Virus record (IMG/VR): IMGVR_UViG_3300031227_004810
Location: 1-22,858 of that record
Length of the DNA: 22,858 bases
Source of the DNA: a virus
Direction: 5' to 3' (one strand)
Below the pieces are notes generated by a model that had not been told where the DNA came from, made no database searches, and was given only the letters and a program-made list of their open reading frames with translations. Positions 6,629 to 13,460 of the stretch are shown here, piece by piece. The translations under genes and the position numbers were made by a program. The number at the start of each line of letters is the position of its first letter. The first letter of the stretch is position 1.

Positions 6629-7267
6629 CTAAGGAACATTTAATATTTTCTGTAACTGAACTGATACTCTGCAATCAAGTTTATCTTTTATTATCCAATT
6701 GCATAGCTCTTTAGATATGACTGGATTGTTACCTACGAATACAGGGCTAAATAGTATCTTTGCTTTTGTTTCATACCTAGCTAAAACTCTCTTCGCGAAA
6801 TTATAATCTTCTACATCAAATACTACAAACTTTACTTCATCAATTGTTTTTAACCTAGATAGATTTGAATATACATTTTTATGTGATACATTACTGGATG
6901 GGCATTTTATATCCATAGTATATCTGTAACTTCGTGCATACTGGTCTTCTGCTATGTAGATACAACCGCTTGTTTCAATATTAACTCTGTATCCGCATCT
7001 TAACAATTCATACACTAAAGGGTAAGTGTCTGTCTGGAGTAAGGGTTCTCCTCCTGTCACACATACACTCCTTACTTTCAGTTTATAACTTCTTACTTTA
7101 TCTAAAATATCAGTGATTAACATATTTTTCGCCTTACTTGGTTCAGGTGTTGTGTCACAATAACTACAGTTTATATTGCACCCATACAATCTAACAAATA
7201 CAGTAACAAGACCTGCATCACTACCTTCACCCTGAACTGAGCAGAAAATCTCTGTAATTGATAACAT
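6629..7267 (-). CDS. queE: 7-carboxy-7-deazaguanine synthase (radical SAM)
   Basis: Rearranges 6-carboxytetrahydropterin to 7-carboxy-7-deazaguanine. It has 212 residues with ITEIFCSVQGEG (4-15), the typical QueE opening, the cluster motif C30-x3-C34-x2-C37 (GCNINCSYCDT), GGEPLL, and the C-terminal SVQLQKILNVP that matches the family. The frame is open to a TTG at 7288, but AAGGGGG lies eight bases before the ATG at 7267, which I take as the start. It sits between queD (27 bases upstream) and the queC fusion. It needs an electron donor; an iron-sulfur flavoprotein is encoded at 2753-3310. Confidence 0.93.
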   Translation of the reverse strand: MLSITEIFCSVQGEGSDAGLVTVFVRLYGCNINCSYCDTTPEPSKAKNMLITDILDKVRSYKLKVRSVCVTGGEPLLQTDTYPLVYELLRCGYRVNIETSGCIYIAEDQYARSYRYTMDIKCPSSNVSHKNVYSNLSRLKTIDEVKFVVFDVEDYNFAKRVLARYETKAKILFSPVFVGNNPVISKELCNWIIKDKLDCRVSVQLQKILNVP

Positions 7268-7294
7268 CTTGCAAACCCCCTTATTCAAAATAGG

Positions 7295-7711
7295 CTACTC
7301 ATAAATATTACCACCGCTATATTCTGCACAACTATTTGCTGTCTCCCAAAGTTTAACTTTCATTAACTTTAATTTTCTTATGTTAAATGGACCTAAAAGA
7401 GCATGAAATATAAATACTACTAAATTTTCAGCAGTAGTATTAAAATCAAATCTGAAATTTAAATTAGAATGATCCGTTATTTTGATGATATTAGTCTGTA
7501 CAATTTCTTTCATTTCATTATAGTCACACACAAATCCTTGCTCATCTAAACTTCCTGTTATAAATACTTCTAGTGAATACGTATGTCCATGTTCGTTTCC
7601 GCATGGACCATTATAGTCTATTAAATGATGTGCTGAGTCAAAGGTGAATACTCTTGATATTGTAACCTTTGCATTAGGTATGAATACTAATGAATTTTCT
7701 TTATTTATCAT
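7295..7711 (-). CDS. queD: 6-carboxy-5,6,7,8-tetrahydropterin synthase
   Basis: Converts dihydroneopterin triphosphate to 6-carboxytetrahydropterin. The 138-residue length and T-fold motifs fit: FTFDSAHHL (22-30) and CGNEHGHTYSLEV (37-49) give zinc histidines H28, H41 and H43 and the catalytic C37. DHSNLN (80-85) holds the catalytic Asp-His pair, and E123 in LWET is the pterin anchor. GGGAGG lies nine bases before the ATG. It precedes queE and the queC fusion, so pathway order matches gene order. Substrate would come from FolE encoded in the next operon. A folate-type pyruvoyltetrahydropterin synthase is the main alternative, unlikely given the neighbours. Confidence 0.93.
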   Translation of the reverse strand: MINKENSLVFIPNAKVTISRVFTFDSAHHLIDYNGPCGNEHGHTYSLEVFITGSLDEQGFVCDYNEMKEIVQTNIIKITDHSNLNFRFDFNTTAENLVVFIFHALLGPFNIRKLKLMKVKLWETANSCAEYSGGNIYE

Positions 7712-7734
7712 GTTGTTAATCCTCCCAGATATTA

Positions 7735-8001
7735 TTAATACATTAGTTTAAATATCATCATGGTTCTTTTCTCCCCGTCAATTTCTGTCTCACCAAACCC
7801 TACTCTCACTAACAGGTCTAATCCCTTTGATGCTAAAATACCTCTTGCAATGGCTGTAGCTTTTGCCATCTGATTTGTACTTGAAGCTCCTATTGCTCTC
7901 AACTCTACTTCTTTGTTGTCTTCAATTGATTTAACAATAGAACCCGATACAGCTTGTACACTAGAATGACCTGCAACTTTAAGTATTTTTAGTTCCTTCA
8001 T
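7735..8001 (-). CDS. spoVS: SpoVS-family protein
   Basis: An 88-residue protein matching the small stage V sporulation protein S family along its whole length: MKELKILKVAGHSSVQAVSG, AIGASSTNQMAKATAIARG, then GLDLLVRVGF and IDGEKRTMM. Bacillus SpoVS is about 86 residues and affects late sporulation; its fold is Alba-like, so nucleic-acid binding is possible. The frame is open further upstream, inside the signal peptidase gene, but GAGGGG eight bases before the ATG at 8001 fixes the start. It overlaps that gene by 23 bases. In a phage it could alter host sporulation or bind nucleic acid; neither is shown here. Confidence 0.88.
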   Translation of the reverse strand: MKELKILKVAGHSSVQAVSGSIVKSIEDNKEVELRAIGASSTNQMAKATAIARGILASKGLDLLVRVGFGETEIDGEKRTMMIFKLMY

Positions 8002-8356
8002 TATTTTTACCCCTCTTCTTATGGAAAATAACTTCAGCCACGATTGCTTTCTGCGATACATAACCATATTCTCTACTATCTGTAGAGTATTCTCTATTGT
8101 CTCCAATAAAGAAACATTCTTTCTTATCATTAACTGCAAACAATCTTTTTACAACTCTCAAACCACTTGGACTATCGTAAACATAGATATTCCCTAAAGT
8201 TGGTTTATAGAATCTGCAACATAAAATTACATCCCCATCTAAAAGAGTGGGTTTCATAGAACTACCAACTACTTCTGCGAGTGGAAACGAATAAACCATT
8301 GATGTTATTACGGTTAGTACTGAGATACCTGCTACCATGTATGCTGCTATATTCAT
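7979..8356 (-). CDS. Phage-encoded signal peptidase I (S26 family)
   Basis: A short type I signal peptidase of 125 residues. A membrane segment occupies about 5-23. VVGSSMKPTLLDGD (29-42) contains the catalytic S33 just before Met, and VVKRL (68-72) gives the catalytic K70. FIGDNREYSTDSREYG (83-98) is the conserved box E. The core is complete, but the beta-domain insert of larger enzymes is missing, as in small Gram-positive forms. The catalytic side would face outside the membrane. AAGGAG lies nine bases before the ATG. It sits between a nuclease gene and spoVS in the queD-queE-queC operon, with no obvious link to base modification; a membrane or exported phage protein may be its substrate. 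Confidence 0.88.
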   Translation of the reverse strand: MNIAAYMVAGISVLTVITSMVYSFPLAEVVGSSMKPTLLDGDVILCCRFYKPTLGNIYVYDSPSGLRVVKRLFAVNDKKECFFIGDNREYSTDSREYGYVSQKAIVAEVIFHKKRGKNNEGTKNT

Positions 8357-8369
8357 TATATTGTTCTCC

Positions 8370-9107
8370 TTATTTTTTCATTGATTGAAAAGGGTTACTT
8401 AAAGGTTTTTTAGTTTCTTCCGCTTTAATATTCTGCCCAGTTACTACACTGGCTTTTGTGTTTAAATCTGTGGACTTTGTTGAATATCTCCCATTATGTA
8501 CTTTACCTACTGCATCACTAAAATAACCTTGTGTATTTCCTCCGCTGGTGTCTTTCTTTTTTACTTTAGACATTTGCAATTCCTCCATTATTTTATTTTT
8601 TGGTACTAGTTTAAAGAAATCTTCTAAAGACACGGCGACAAAATCTCTATTTGAGTCGTGCCTATGAAATATAACCATAGGAACTGTATCTTGGGGTGCG
8701 TCTTCTTCTGCTTGTTCTAACCACTTGTTAAGGCTCCAAGTCTTCTGATTTTTGGCTTCAATATGCAACTTGAACTTTATGTCTTTATCTACTGTTATTA
8801 TATCTCCTCTAAACTGTTCAGCTTTATCACTCTTCTTAACAAAACCACCACTTTGTGGAGTTCTCACTAACTCTACACCGTACTGCTTCTGAAATTTCTT
8901 TGCTACTGTTCTCTCAAAAGACCCGCCTTTTTGTTTAGCTGTTCTCCCTCTTTTCATTCTAGCAAGAGTTATTTCTAGTTCTGCGATTTTATCCTCTGTA
9001 GCATGGGAAGGTGTCAATCCTTTTAAGAACTTTAGTTTCTCTTCCACGAAAGGTCTTGATACTTTACCTGGCTTTCTTATTTTCTTCACATCTGCTTTTA
9101 TTGCCAC
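8370..9107 (-). CDS. PD-(D/E)XK nuclease, Holliday-junction-resolvase-like
   Basis: Residues about 55-170 form a PD-(D/E)XK core: GGSFERTVAKKF with E65, RTPQSGG, FRGDIITVD with D102, and LHIEAKNQ with E117 and K119. This order fits Hjc-type resolvases and related phage nucleases. The N-terminal 50 residues are basic and helical, and the last 60 are low-complexity and probably disordered. The start is GTG at 9107 with GAGGGAG eight bases upstream. It is the first gene after the promoter at 9129-9157, leading the queD-queE-queC operon. It may resolve branched phage DNA; a nuclease that attacks unmodified DNA is a speculative alternative suggested only by the neighbours. Confidence 0.75.
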   Translation of the reverse strand: MAIKADVKKIRKPGKVSRPFVEEKLKFLKGLTPSHATEDKIAELEITLARMKRGRTAKQKGGSFERTVAKKFQKQYGVELVRTPQSGGFVKKSDKAEQFRGDIITVDKDIKFKLHIEAKNQKTWSLNKWLEQAEEDAPQDTVPMVIFHRHDSNRDFVAVSLEDFFKLVPKNKIMEELQMSKVKKKDTSGGNTQGYFSDAVGKVHNGRYSTKSTDLNTKASVVTGQNIKAEETKKPLSNPFQSMKK

Positions 9108-9128
9108 GTTATCAACTCCCTCAACTCA

Positions 9129-9157
9129 AGTATAATACTTGGCAACTAATAAGTAAA
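9129..9157 (-). promoter_or_regulatory. Promoter of the nuclease-sipS-spoVS-queD-queE-queC operon
   Basis: TTTACT (9152-9157) and TATACT (9129-9134) are separated by 17 bases and match the -35 and -10 boxes at four and five of six positions. It lies between the terminator at 9161-9192 and the GTG start at 9107. Confidence 0.65.
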
Positions 9158-9160
9158 CAA

Positions 9161-9192
9161 AAGAAAAGGATGGTAAACTGGGTACCATCCTT
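9161..9192 (-). terminator. Rho-independent terminator of the recA operon
   Basis: A perfect ten-pair stem, AAGGATGGTA (9183-9192 paired with 9166-9175), with a seven-base loop is followed on the minus strand by TTCTTTTGTTT. It stands 14 bases after the stop of the gene at 9206-9760 and directly before the next promoter. Confidence 0.85.
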
Positions 9193-9205
9193 CAATTTGA
9201 AAGGC

Positions 9206-9760
9206 TCACTTCTTTTGCATATTCTCATTATGATTTTCATCTCTAAAGTCTAACCCTCTTCTGCTCATTTCTCTGGAAATAGAAAATATTGCATCTGAAA
9301 TACTTTCAAGATTGTTATACAAAAGTAACAGTTTCTTCTTATCATCCTTCATCTTCATAAAATAAGGTTTGACTTCTTCACAATTGTTAATCAATACCTC
9401 TTTTGCAGTTTCAGACATTTTCTTGTCTATAGAGTATTCTTTATACAACCCTATCTTGCTGTTAAAATATTCTCTCTTACTCTCTTCTAAGGAAATTTCT
9501 TGCCATCCTGTGAATGTTCTTATATACAACTTGTATTGGGTAAAGGTATTAAGGTAACGACCTAGGTCTTTTGATGATGAATTAGTTATGTCATTTGGTA
9601 GGGTTAAATACCTATTGTTTATATCTAGGTCTCCATCTAGGTCTATTGGTTTGAAAAACTTTACTTCTTTGTCTTCTAACTCACCTGTCAATTTCTCTAC
9701 TAAATTCTTCTTTAACACTTTAATTGGATTAATTGGGTTACTCGGTTTCTTCCTTAGCAT
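9206..9760 (-). CDS. Hypothetical phage protein (184 aa)
   Basis: I do not recognise this 184-residue protein. It has a basic N-terminus (MLRKKPSNPINPIKVLKKN), a middle segment with LPNDITNSSSKDLGRYLNTF, and a helical, Lys-rich second half (DDKKKLLLLYNNLESISDAI). No catalytic motif or membrane segment is visible. AAGGGG lies seven bases before the ATG. It is the last gene before the terminator of the recA operon and follows the 81-residue gene by 12 bases, so a role in recombination or replication is possible but not shown. Confidence 0.65.
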   Translation of the reverse strand: MLRKKPSNPINPIKVLKKNLVEKLTGELEDKEVKFFKPIDLDGDLDINNRYLTLPNDITNSSSKDLGRYLNTFTQYKLYIRTFTGWQEISLEESKREYFNSKIGLYKEYSIDKKMSETAKEVLINNCEEVKPYFMKMKDDKKKLLLLYNNLESISDAIFSISREMSRRGLDFRDENHNENMQKK

Positions 9761-9772
9761 ATCAATACCCCT

Positions 9773-10018
9773 TTACTGATTATATCTATCAAGATTAGCC
9801 AATATCATTTGGTCTATAATGTCTGCTTGTATGTGTCCTATAGCTTCATTTCTTACAGCCCAGTTAGCATTAAAGTATCCCGTAACCCATTGTCCTTCTT
9901 TGTCTTTCATTGCTAGTACAATAGTATCTATAGAATCAGTTTTCTCGTCTAATACTAATTCACTTAAAAACTCTTTGGCTTTTTCTACTTTTGATTTAAA
10001 ATGCAATATATTATCCAT
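9773..10018 (-). CDS. Hypothetical phage protein (81 aa)
   Basis: Unrecognised 81-residue protein. The N-terminal third is helical and charged; then IVLAMKDKEGQWVTGYFNA looks like a beta hairpin, and GHIQADIIDQMILANLDRYN is a C-terminal helix, a layout seen in small conserved phage proteins of unknown function. AGGAGG lies five bases before the ATG at 10018, which is better than the in-frame start at 10045. It overlaps the dNMP kinase gene by eight bases. Confidence 0.65.
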   Translation of the reverse strand: MDNILHFKSKVEKAKEFLSELVLDEKTDSIDTIVLAMKDKEGQWVTGYFNANWAVRNEAIGHIQADIIDQMILANLDRYNQ

Positions 10019-10574
10019 TTTTTCCTCCTGAGATTTTATCTGCAAAAAATTCTACTTGGTCTACCAAATTTATTAACCCATTTTTAGCTCTGATAGTGTA
10101 ATCGAAAATATGGTCATCTAAAGCTGTTTCAGATATGTGTTCCTGCTGTTCGGGACTTAATTTACTCGTATACTCTAACCTCTCAACTCTTACTGTAATT
10201 ACATTATATCTTGCCATCATTTCAAAGATTTCATTATACATCCTTACATCAGAAATAATTACATACTCATATTCTAGTTCTTTAAGGGCTACTAACTGTA
10301 ATTCCATGTGCTTAATCCAATAGTCAGGATGTCTCTTTCGCATAAGTTCAGTACCGAAATCTTGTAGTATCTGTCTTTGTTCAAGTGTTTTCTCCTCATT
10401 AAACATATCTATAGGTAAACCTAAATCTAAAAACAAATCTGCTAAAAACTTAACGGCATCACCATAATGTGAAATAGCTACAAGTCTCCCTCTTCTTATA
10501 AGAGTTGCTTGTAACATTCTAGCTACTGAGTCTTTCCCGTGTTGTGCTTTACCTGATATTAATATTAACTTCAT
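10011..10574 (-). CDS. Deoxynucleoside monophosphate kinase
   Basis: Predicted to phosphorylate dNMPs for phage DNA synthesis. The N-terminal P-loop is SGKAQHGKDSVA (7-18) with G13, K14 and the Asp-Ser pair typical of the phage dNMP kinase family. VIISDVRMYNEIFEMM (about 104-119) is the conserved DVR segment near the phosphate site, and the length of 187 residues fits. AAGGGG lies nine bases before the ATG. It lies among recombination and nuclease genes in the recA operon. A kinase that also accepts a modified dGMP cannot be excluded, but transglycosylase-based modification does not require one. Confidence 0.8.
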   Translation of the reverse strand: MKLILISGKAQHGKDSVARMLQATLIRRGRLVAISHYGDAVKFLADLFLDLGLPIDMFNEEKTLEQRQILQDFGTELMRKRHPDYWIKHMELQLVALKELEYEYVIISDVRMYNEIFEMMARYNVITVRVERLEYTSKLSPEQQEHISETALDDHIFDYTIRAKNGLINLVDQVEFFADKISGGKNG

Positions 10575-10587
10575 GATAATTTTCCCC

Positions 10588-11469
10588 TTAATTAAAACAA
10601 TCGATTTGGAAGTTGCAGTATCTACACTCTGAACAGCCTTTTGTTCTCTCTATATCTCTTTTAGGAGGAACACCTTTACTTATCGCATCGTTAATTATTT
10701 CATAGTCTTTTAATATTTCCTTCTCTAAAGTAGGTATTCTATTGAATGTGAATTCCTTTAACTTCTGAGTATTCTTACATTCATATAAAAATATCACTTT
10801 GTTAATAGGTTCACTAGTACAGTATAATAAGCTATCTATTTTTAAGTGTGTTTCCACTCTGAAATTAATCTTCTGTGCCTTAGTGTATTGTTTACCATCT
10901 ACTAAATGCTGGTACTTTTTTGCGAAATATTTCGCTCTTGTCTGAACAGAGAAATTGAAAGAAGATAGGGTACTGTACTTTCTCCTTATGTCTTTTCTTC
11001 TCTGTTCAATACAATACAAATACATAGAGGCTTGAGACATATGACTATCCCACACAGCTTTAAGTTTAGTGAAATAACTTTCCTTCATGGATTTTATTTC
11101 TAGCAAAGCAAGTTCATTTACAGACAATCTTATAATCCCATCTGTATGTCCCTGTATCTGATACTTATCGTTTATTACTGGTGCTTCATCCATTATTAAT
11201 TTTTTCATATCTGTTAGATACTTTTGAAGTCTTAAATGAACATGAGTACCATTATCAAATACTCTTCTTAATCTGGCATCTACTACCATTGTATTTCCAC
11301 CTAAAGTTCTGGCAAAATAATTTGCTCTTAAACAATTACCTGCAGCAGAAGGAGAATTTACATTCACTGCTCTATCACTTTCCTCTTTGAATGTTGTTAA
11401 GTATCCGTCTAAGTCTTTTGTTAAACAATCGTTAAGTTTTACGTTATCAAGTAAATTCTTTATATTCAT
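10588..11469 (-). CDS. Cas4/RecB-like exonuclease with 4Fe-4S cluster
   Basis: A PD-(D/E)XK exonuclease of 293 residues. The catalytic core shows IQGHTDGIIRL with D110 and LLEIKSM with E124 and K126, then Q146 in SQASMYLY (motif QxxxY). C46 near the N-terminus and C282-x2-C285-x5-C291 at the C-terminus match the split cluster ligands of Cas4, AddB and related enzymes; C279 is an extra nearby cysteine. The likely role is end resection in phage recombination, fitting its place in the recA operon. AAAGGA precedes the ATG, whose A overlaps the stop of the upstream gene (TAATG). No Cas1, Cas2 or CRISPR array is present. Confidence 0.85.
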   Translation of the reverse strand: MNIKNLLDNVKLNDCLTKDLDGYLTTFKEESDRAVNVNSPSAAGNCLRANYFARTLGGNTMVVDARLRRVFDNGTHVHLRLQKYLTDMKKLIMDEAPVINDKYQIQGHTDGIIRLSVNELALLEIKSMKESYFTKLKAVWDSHMSQASMYLYCIEQRRKDIRRKYSTLSSFNFSVQTRAKYFAKKYQHLVDGKQYTKAQKINFRVETHLKIDSLLYCTSEPINKVIFLYECKNTQKLKEFTFNRIPTLEKEILKDYEIINDAISKGVPPKRDIERTKGCSECRYCNFQIDCFN

Positions 11470-11798
11470 TATGTTTTCCTTTCAAAAGTGAGAGTATATT
11501 CAAAACTTCTATTTTGCGTAATCTCTTTTTTATGTACTATGACTTCATAATCAGGCATTCTTTCCCCTTCTTCTATTTCTTCAAATTCATCACACTGTAC
11601 CTCTAACTCAAAAACTCTTTGTAAATATATCATTTCACATCTGAAAACTAAAATCTGAGACATAAGTAATTCTTTGAATAAGATGTTAATCTCCTCATAT
11701 AAGTCTCTAGGAATTCTAAGTCTCCCAATTCTTCTCATATTTAGTTTGGGTTTATCTTTTATCAAATCTAGTTGTACTTCCACATATACTTTACTCAT
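11469..11798 (-). CDS. Hypothetical protein (109 aa)
   Basis: Unrecognised protein, probably mixed alpha-beta: VYVEVQLDL at the start, RIPRDLYEEINILFKELL as a helix, an acidic stretch EFEEIEEGER, and two C-terminal strands. No motif of known function is visible. It overlaps the PD-(D/E)XK nuclease gene before it by eight bases and the exonuclease gene after it by one base, so its translation is coupled to both. GAGGGG lies nine bases before the ATG. A subunit or regulator of these nucleases is a guess from position. Confidence 0.65.
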   Translation of the reverse strand: MSKVYVEVQLDLIKDKPKLNMRRIGRLRIPRDLYEEINILFKELLMSQILVFRCEMIYLQRVFELEVQCDEFEEIEEGERMPDYEVIVHKKEITQNRSFEYTLTFERKT

Positions 11799-12315
11799 TT
11801 GTTATTTCCCCTCTCTCTTCTAATATCTCTTCAAATAAACTCCAGCTCATAACTACTAAATCGGTTCTATCATTTAGTGTACGTTGATATTTTATGTACC
11901 TCTCTGCATAGCGTGCTATGTGTTTGTTTAACTCAAAAAATTTAGATTTAACAACAAAACTCTTTCCTTTTTTTATCTTACAAACAGTATATGTATCATA
12001 ATCAGTACCATTAAAACACCAATCATGAGACACAACAGCATAGGAGTATTTACCATCCTCTAATTGTACATTCATTAAAGGTTCTCTTATACCATCTTTT
12101 ATTGCTTCTTTTCTTATTTTGTCCCATATATCGAATTTTACAGAATATGATTTCTTACTGGTTATTTTACACTCACATAGAAACTCTTTACTTCTGGCAT
12201 CACCCTTCATAGTCCAAAGGGAGCCTGATGCTATTTGAACTTTCCCCCCTAATCTCTTAGCAATTTGCTTTTCTTGTTTCTTTGATTTTTCTCTGTCTTT
12301 TCGATAATCTTTCAT
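11791..12315 (-). CDS. PD-(D/E)XK nuclease, resolvase-like (174 aa)
   Basis: The N-terminal half matches small Hjc-like phage nucleases: SKKQEKQIAKRLGG (11-24) with E15, GDARSKEFLCECKIT (38-52) with D39, E48 and K50. The usual order of E, D and ExK is intact, so it is probably active. The C-terminal part is beta-rich and then helical, without clear motifs. GAGGTG lies five bases before the ATG, which overlaps the stop of the HNH endonuclease by four bases. That endonuclease carries a near copy of this protein's first helix. Likely role: junction resolution or DNA trimming in recombination. It is one of three PD-(D/E)XK enzymes here. Confidence 0.75.
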   Translation of the reverse strand: MKDYRKDREKSKKQEKQIAKRLGGKVQIASGSLWTMKGDARSKEFLCECKITSKKSYSVKFDIWDKIRKEAIKDGIREPLMNVQLEDGKYSYAVVSHDWCFNGTDYDTYTVCKIKKGKSFVVKSKFFELNKHIARYAERYIKYQRTLNDRTDLVVMSWSLFEEILEERGEITNE

Positions 12316-12950
12316 ATTATCACCTCATTCAAATATGCAAACGCACCATACAATTCAAAGGCTTTTTTATTGTACGCTAGAGCTGCTTCTTCCTCTGTAA
12401 GATAATAACCTAAAGAAAACTCTTTACCCAGATACCTTACTCTAGCTGACCAATATTTAATTCTTTTTTTATTTTTATATGGTTTATTGTACCTAACACC
12501 CTTATATTTGGAGCTTGATGGGTATATCCCCTCTATCTTAGGTTTGTTCATACTGTTTAGTTGATTATTACACACTCGTAAATTACTTCTCCAATTATGT
12601 AGGGGATTTCTATCTTTATGGTCAATCATAACTTTAGGGTCTGTAACTCCCATTAAGTGTCTTTGCAAACTTATCATTTGAGCAGGATAAGTTTCTCCCT
12701 TTAAGGTATGTCTAATTATATATCGTGTCTTTTTATTAGAAAACCAGTTATAGTTAGATACGTCTTTATAATCTTCCTCGCTAACAAAAAACTCATGGTT
12801 AAGCGTAAAAAGAGAGCGTATACGCTCTCCTATCACAGGTCTCCCTCCAAGAGCTTTGGCTATTTGTGCTTCTTGCCTGTTACTCTTTTCATTAATGGTC
12901 TTGCAATGTCTGTTGATGTGAAGTTTTTGTTTTTCGTCATTAGTTTTCAC
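12312..12950 (-). CDS. HNH-AP2 homing endonuclease with a nuclease-derived N-terminus
   Basis: A 212-residue mobile endonuclease. The HNH core spans about 90-136: SLQRHLMG with H98, MIDHKDRNPLHNWRSNLRVC with D110 and H111, and N135. An AP2-like domain follows at about 145-205 (SSSKYKGVRYNK and YWSARVRYLGKEFSLGYY). Residues 21-36 (EKSNRQEAQIAKALGG) do not belong to HNH enzymes and closely match the start of the PD-(D/E)XK nuclease downstream. The start is GTG at 12950 overlapping the previous stop (GTGA), with AAGGAGG eight bases upstream. No ATG is in frame nearby. It differs from the HNH protein at 3891-4568, which has a zinc module instead. Confidence 0.88.
   Translation of the reverse strand: MKTNDEKQKLHINRHCKTINEKSNRQEAQIAKALGGRPVIGERIRSLFTLNHEFFVSEEDYKDVSNYNWFSNKKTRYIIRHTLKGETYPAQMISLQRHLMGVTDPKVMIDHKDRNPLHNWRSNLRVCNNQLNSMNKPKIEGIYPSSSKYKGVRYNKPYKNKKRIKYWSARVRYLGKEFSLGYYLTEEEAALAYNKKAFELYGAFAYLNEVII
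12860..12940 (-). CDS. Possible 26-aa overlapping ORF in another frame
   Basis: Inside the 5' end of the HNH gene, an ATG at 12938-12940 in a different frame opens 26 codons (MTKNKNFTSTDIARPLMKRV, ending GKKHK). AGGAGG (12950-12955) lies nine bases before it, an ideal spacing. It could be a real leader peptide, or the remnant of an older gene start broken by a frameshift or by insertion. Only spacing supports it. Confidence 0.3.
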   Translation of the reverse strand: MTKNKNFTSTDIARPLMKRVTGKKHK

Positions 12951-13450
12951 CTCCTGTCCCTCCTTGCATTAAGGACTTGTCTTCTTCTACCTTCTACTTT
13001 ATCATATTTTTTCTTTTCTTGACTACTAACTACTTCCCAATAAAGACAAAATATAGTAGTGTCTTTCAATACTAAATCAAACTCAGACACACCATTGTTA
13101 TTGCATACTTCTTCACCTTCTGGCTTAACAGAATAGTAATGGTTACACGCTAAACAATTCATATAAGCTTTGGGGTAACCCTTTTCTTTTTCTCTTACAG
13201 CTTCATATCCTCTGGAATGTCTTACTCTCTTAGGTTTATCATCATAAAAACCGCCTTCTAAATTACCGCCATTAAAGAACTCTCTATTCGCGTGTCTCTT
13301 ACCAAAACCGCAAGCTCTATCTATCATGTCGTCTGTATGGTCGCTCATATCTCTACCCCTTTTACACGCTTTTATTCTAGGTTCATCATCATCAATATTA
13401 CCACCGTTAAAATACTCTCTTGCTTTATGACTTAGAAATCCATCCCCCAC
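12947..13450 (-). CDS. Hypothetical protein with internal repeat and zinc-type cysteines (167 aa)
   Basis: I do not recognise this protein. It carries two copies of a short motif, AREYFNGGNI (about 10-19) and NREFFNGGNL (about 55-64), each followed by acidic then Lys/Arg-rich sequence. The second half has C99-x2-C102 with C116 and C135, which could bind zinc. The C-terminus is strongly basic (EGRRRQVLNARRDRR). The frame opens with a GTG at 13459, but GAGGTG overlaps it; the GTG at 13450 is six bases after that site and is preferred. It follows recA closely and overlaps the HNH gene. DNA or RNA binding is plausible from charge only. Confidence 0.65.
   Translation of the reverse strand: MGDGFLSHKAREYFNGGNIDDDEPRIKACKRGRDMSDHTDDMIDRACGFGKRHANREFFNGGNLEGGFYDDKPKRVRHSRGYEAVREKEKGYPKAYMNCLACNHYYSVKPEGEEVCNNNGVSEFDLVLKDTTIFCLYWEVVSSQEKKKYDKVEGRRRQVLNARRDRR
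12950..12965 (-). promoter_or_regulatory. Tandem ribosome-binding sites
   Basis: Two purine-rich sites stand in a row: AAGGAGG (12959-12965) is eight bases from the GTG at 12950 (HNH frame), and AGGAGG (12950-12955) is nine bases from the ATG at 12940 (other frame). They lie within the last codons of the upstream gene. Confidence 0.5.
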
Positions 13451-13460
13451 ATTGTTCACC

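Noticed and set aside
6621-6674. Upstream extension of the QueC fusion
   Set aside because: The frame is open but overlaps the end of queE, and a perfect AGGAGG is four bases before the ATG at 6620.
10588-11469. CRISPR-associated Cas4
   Set aside because: The residues fit Cas4, but there is no Cas1, Cas2 or repeat array, and the gene sits among phage recombination genes.
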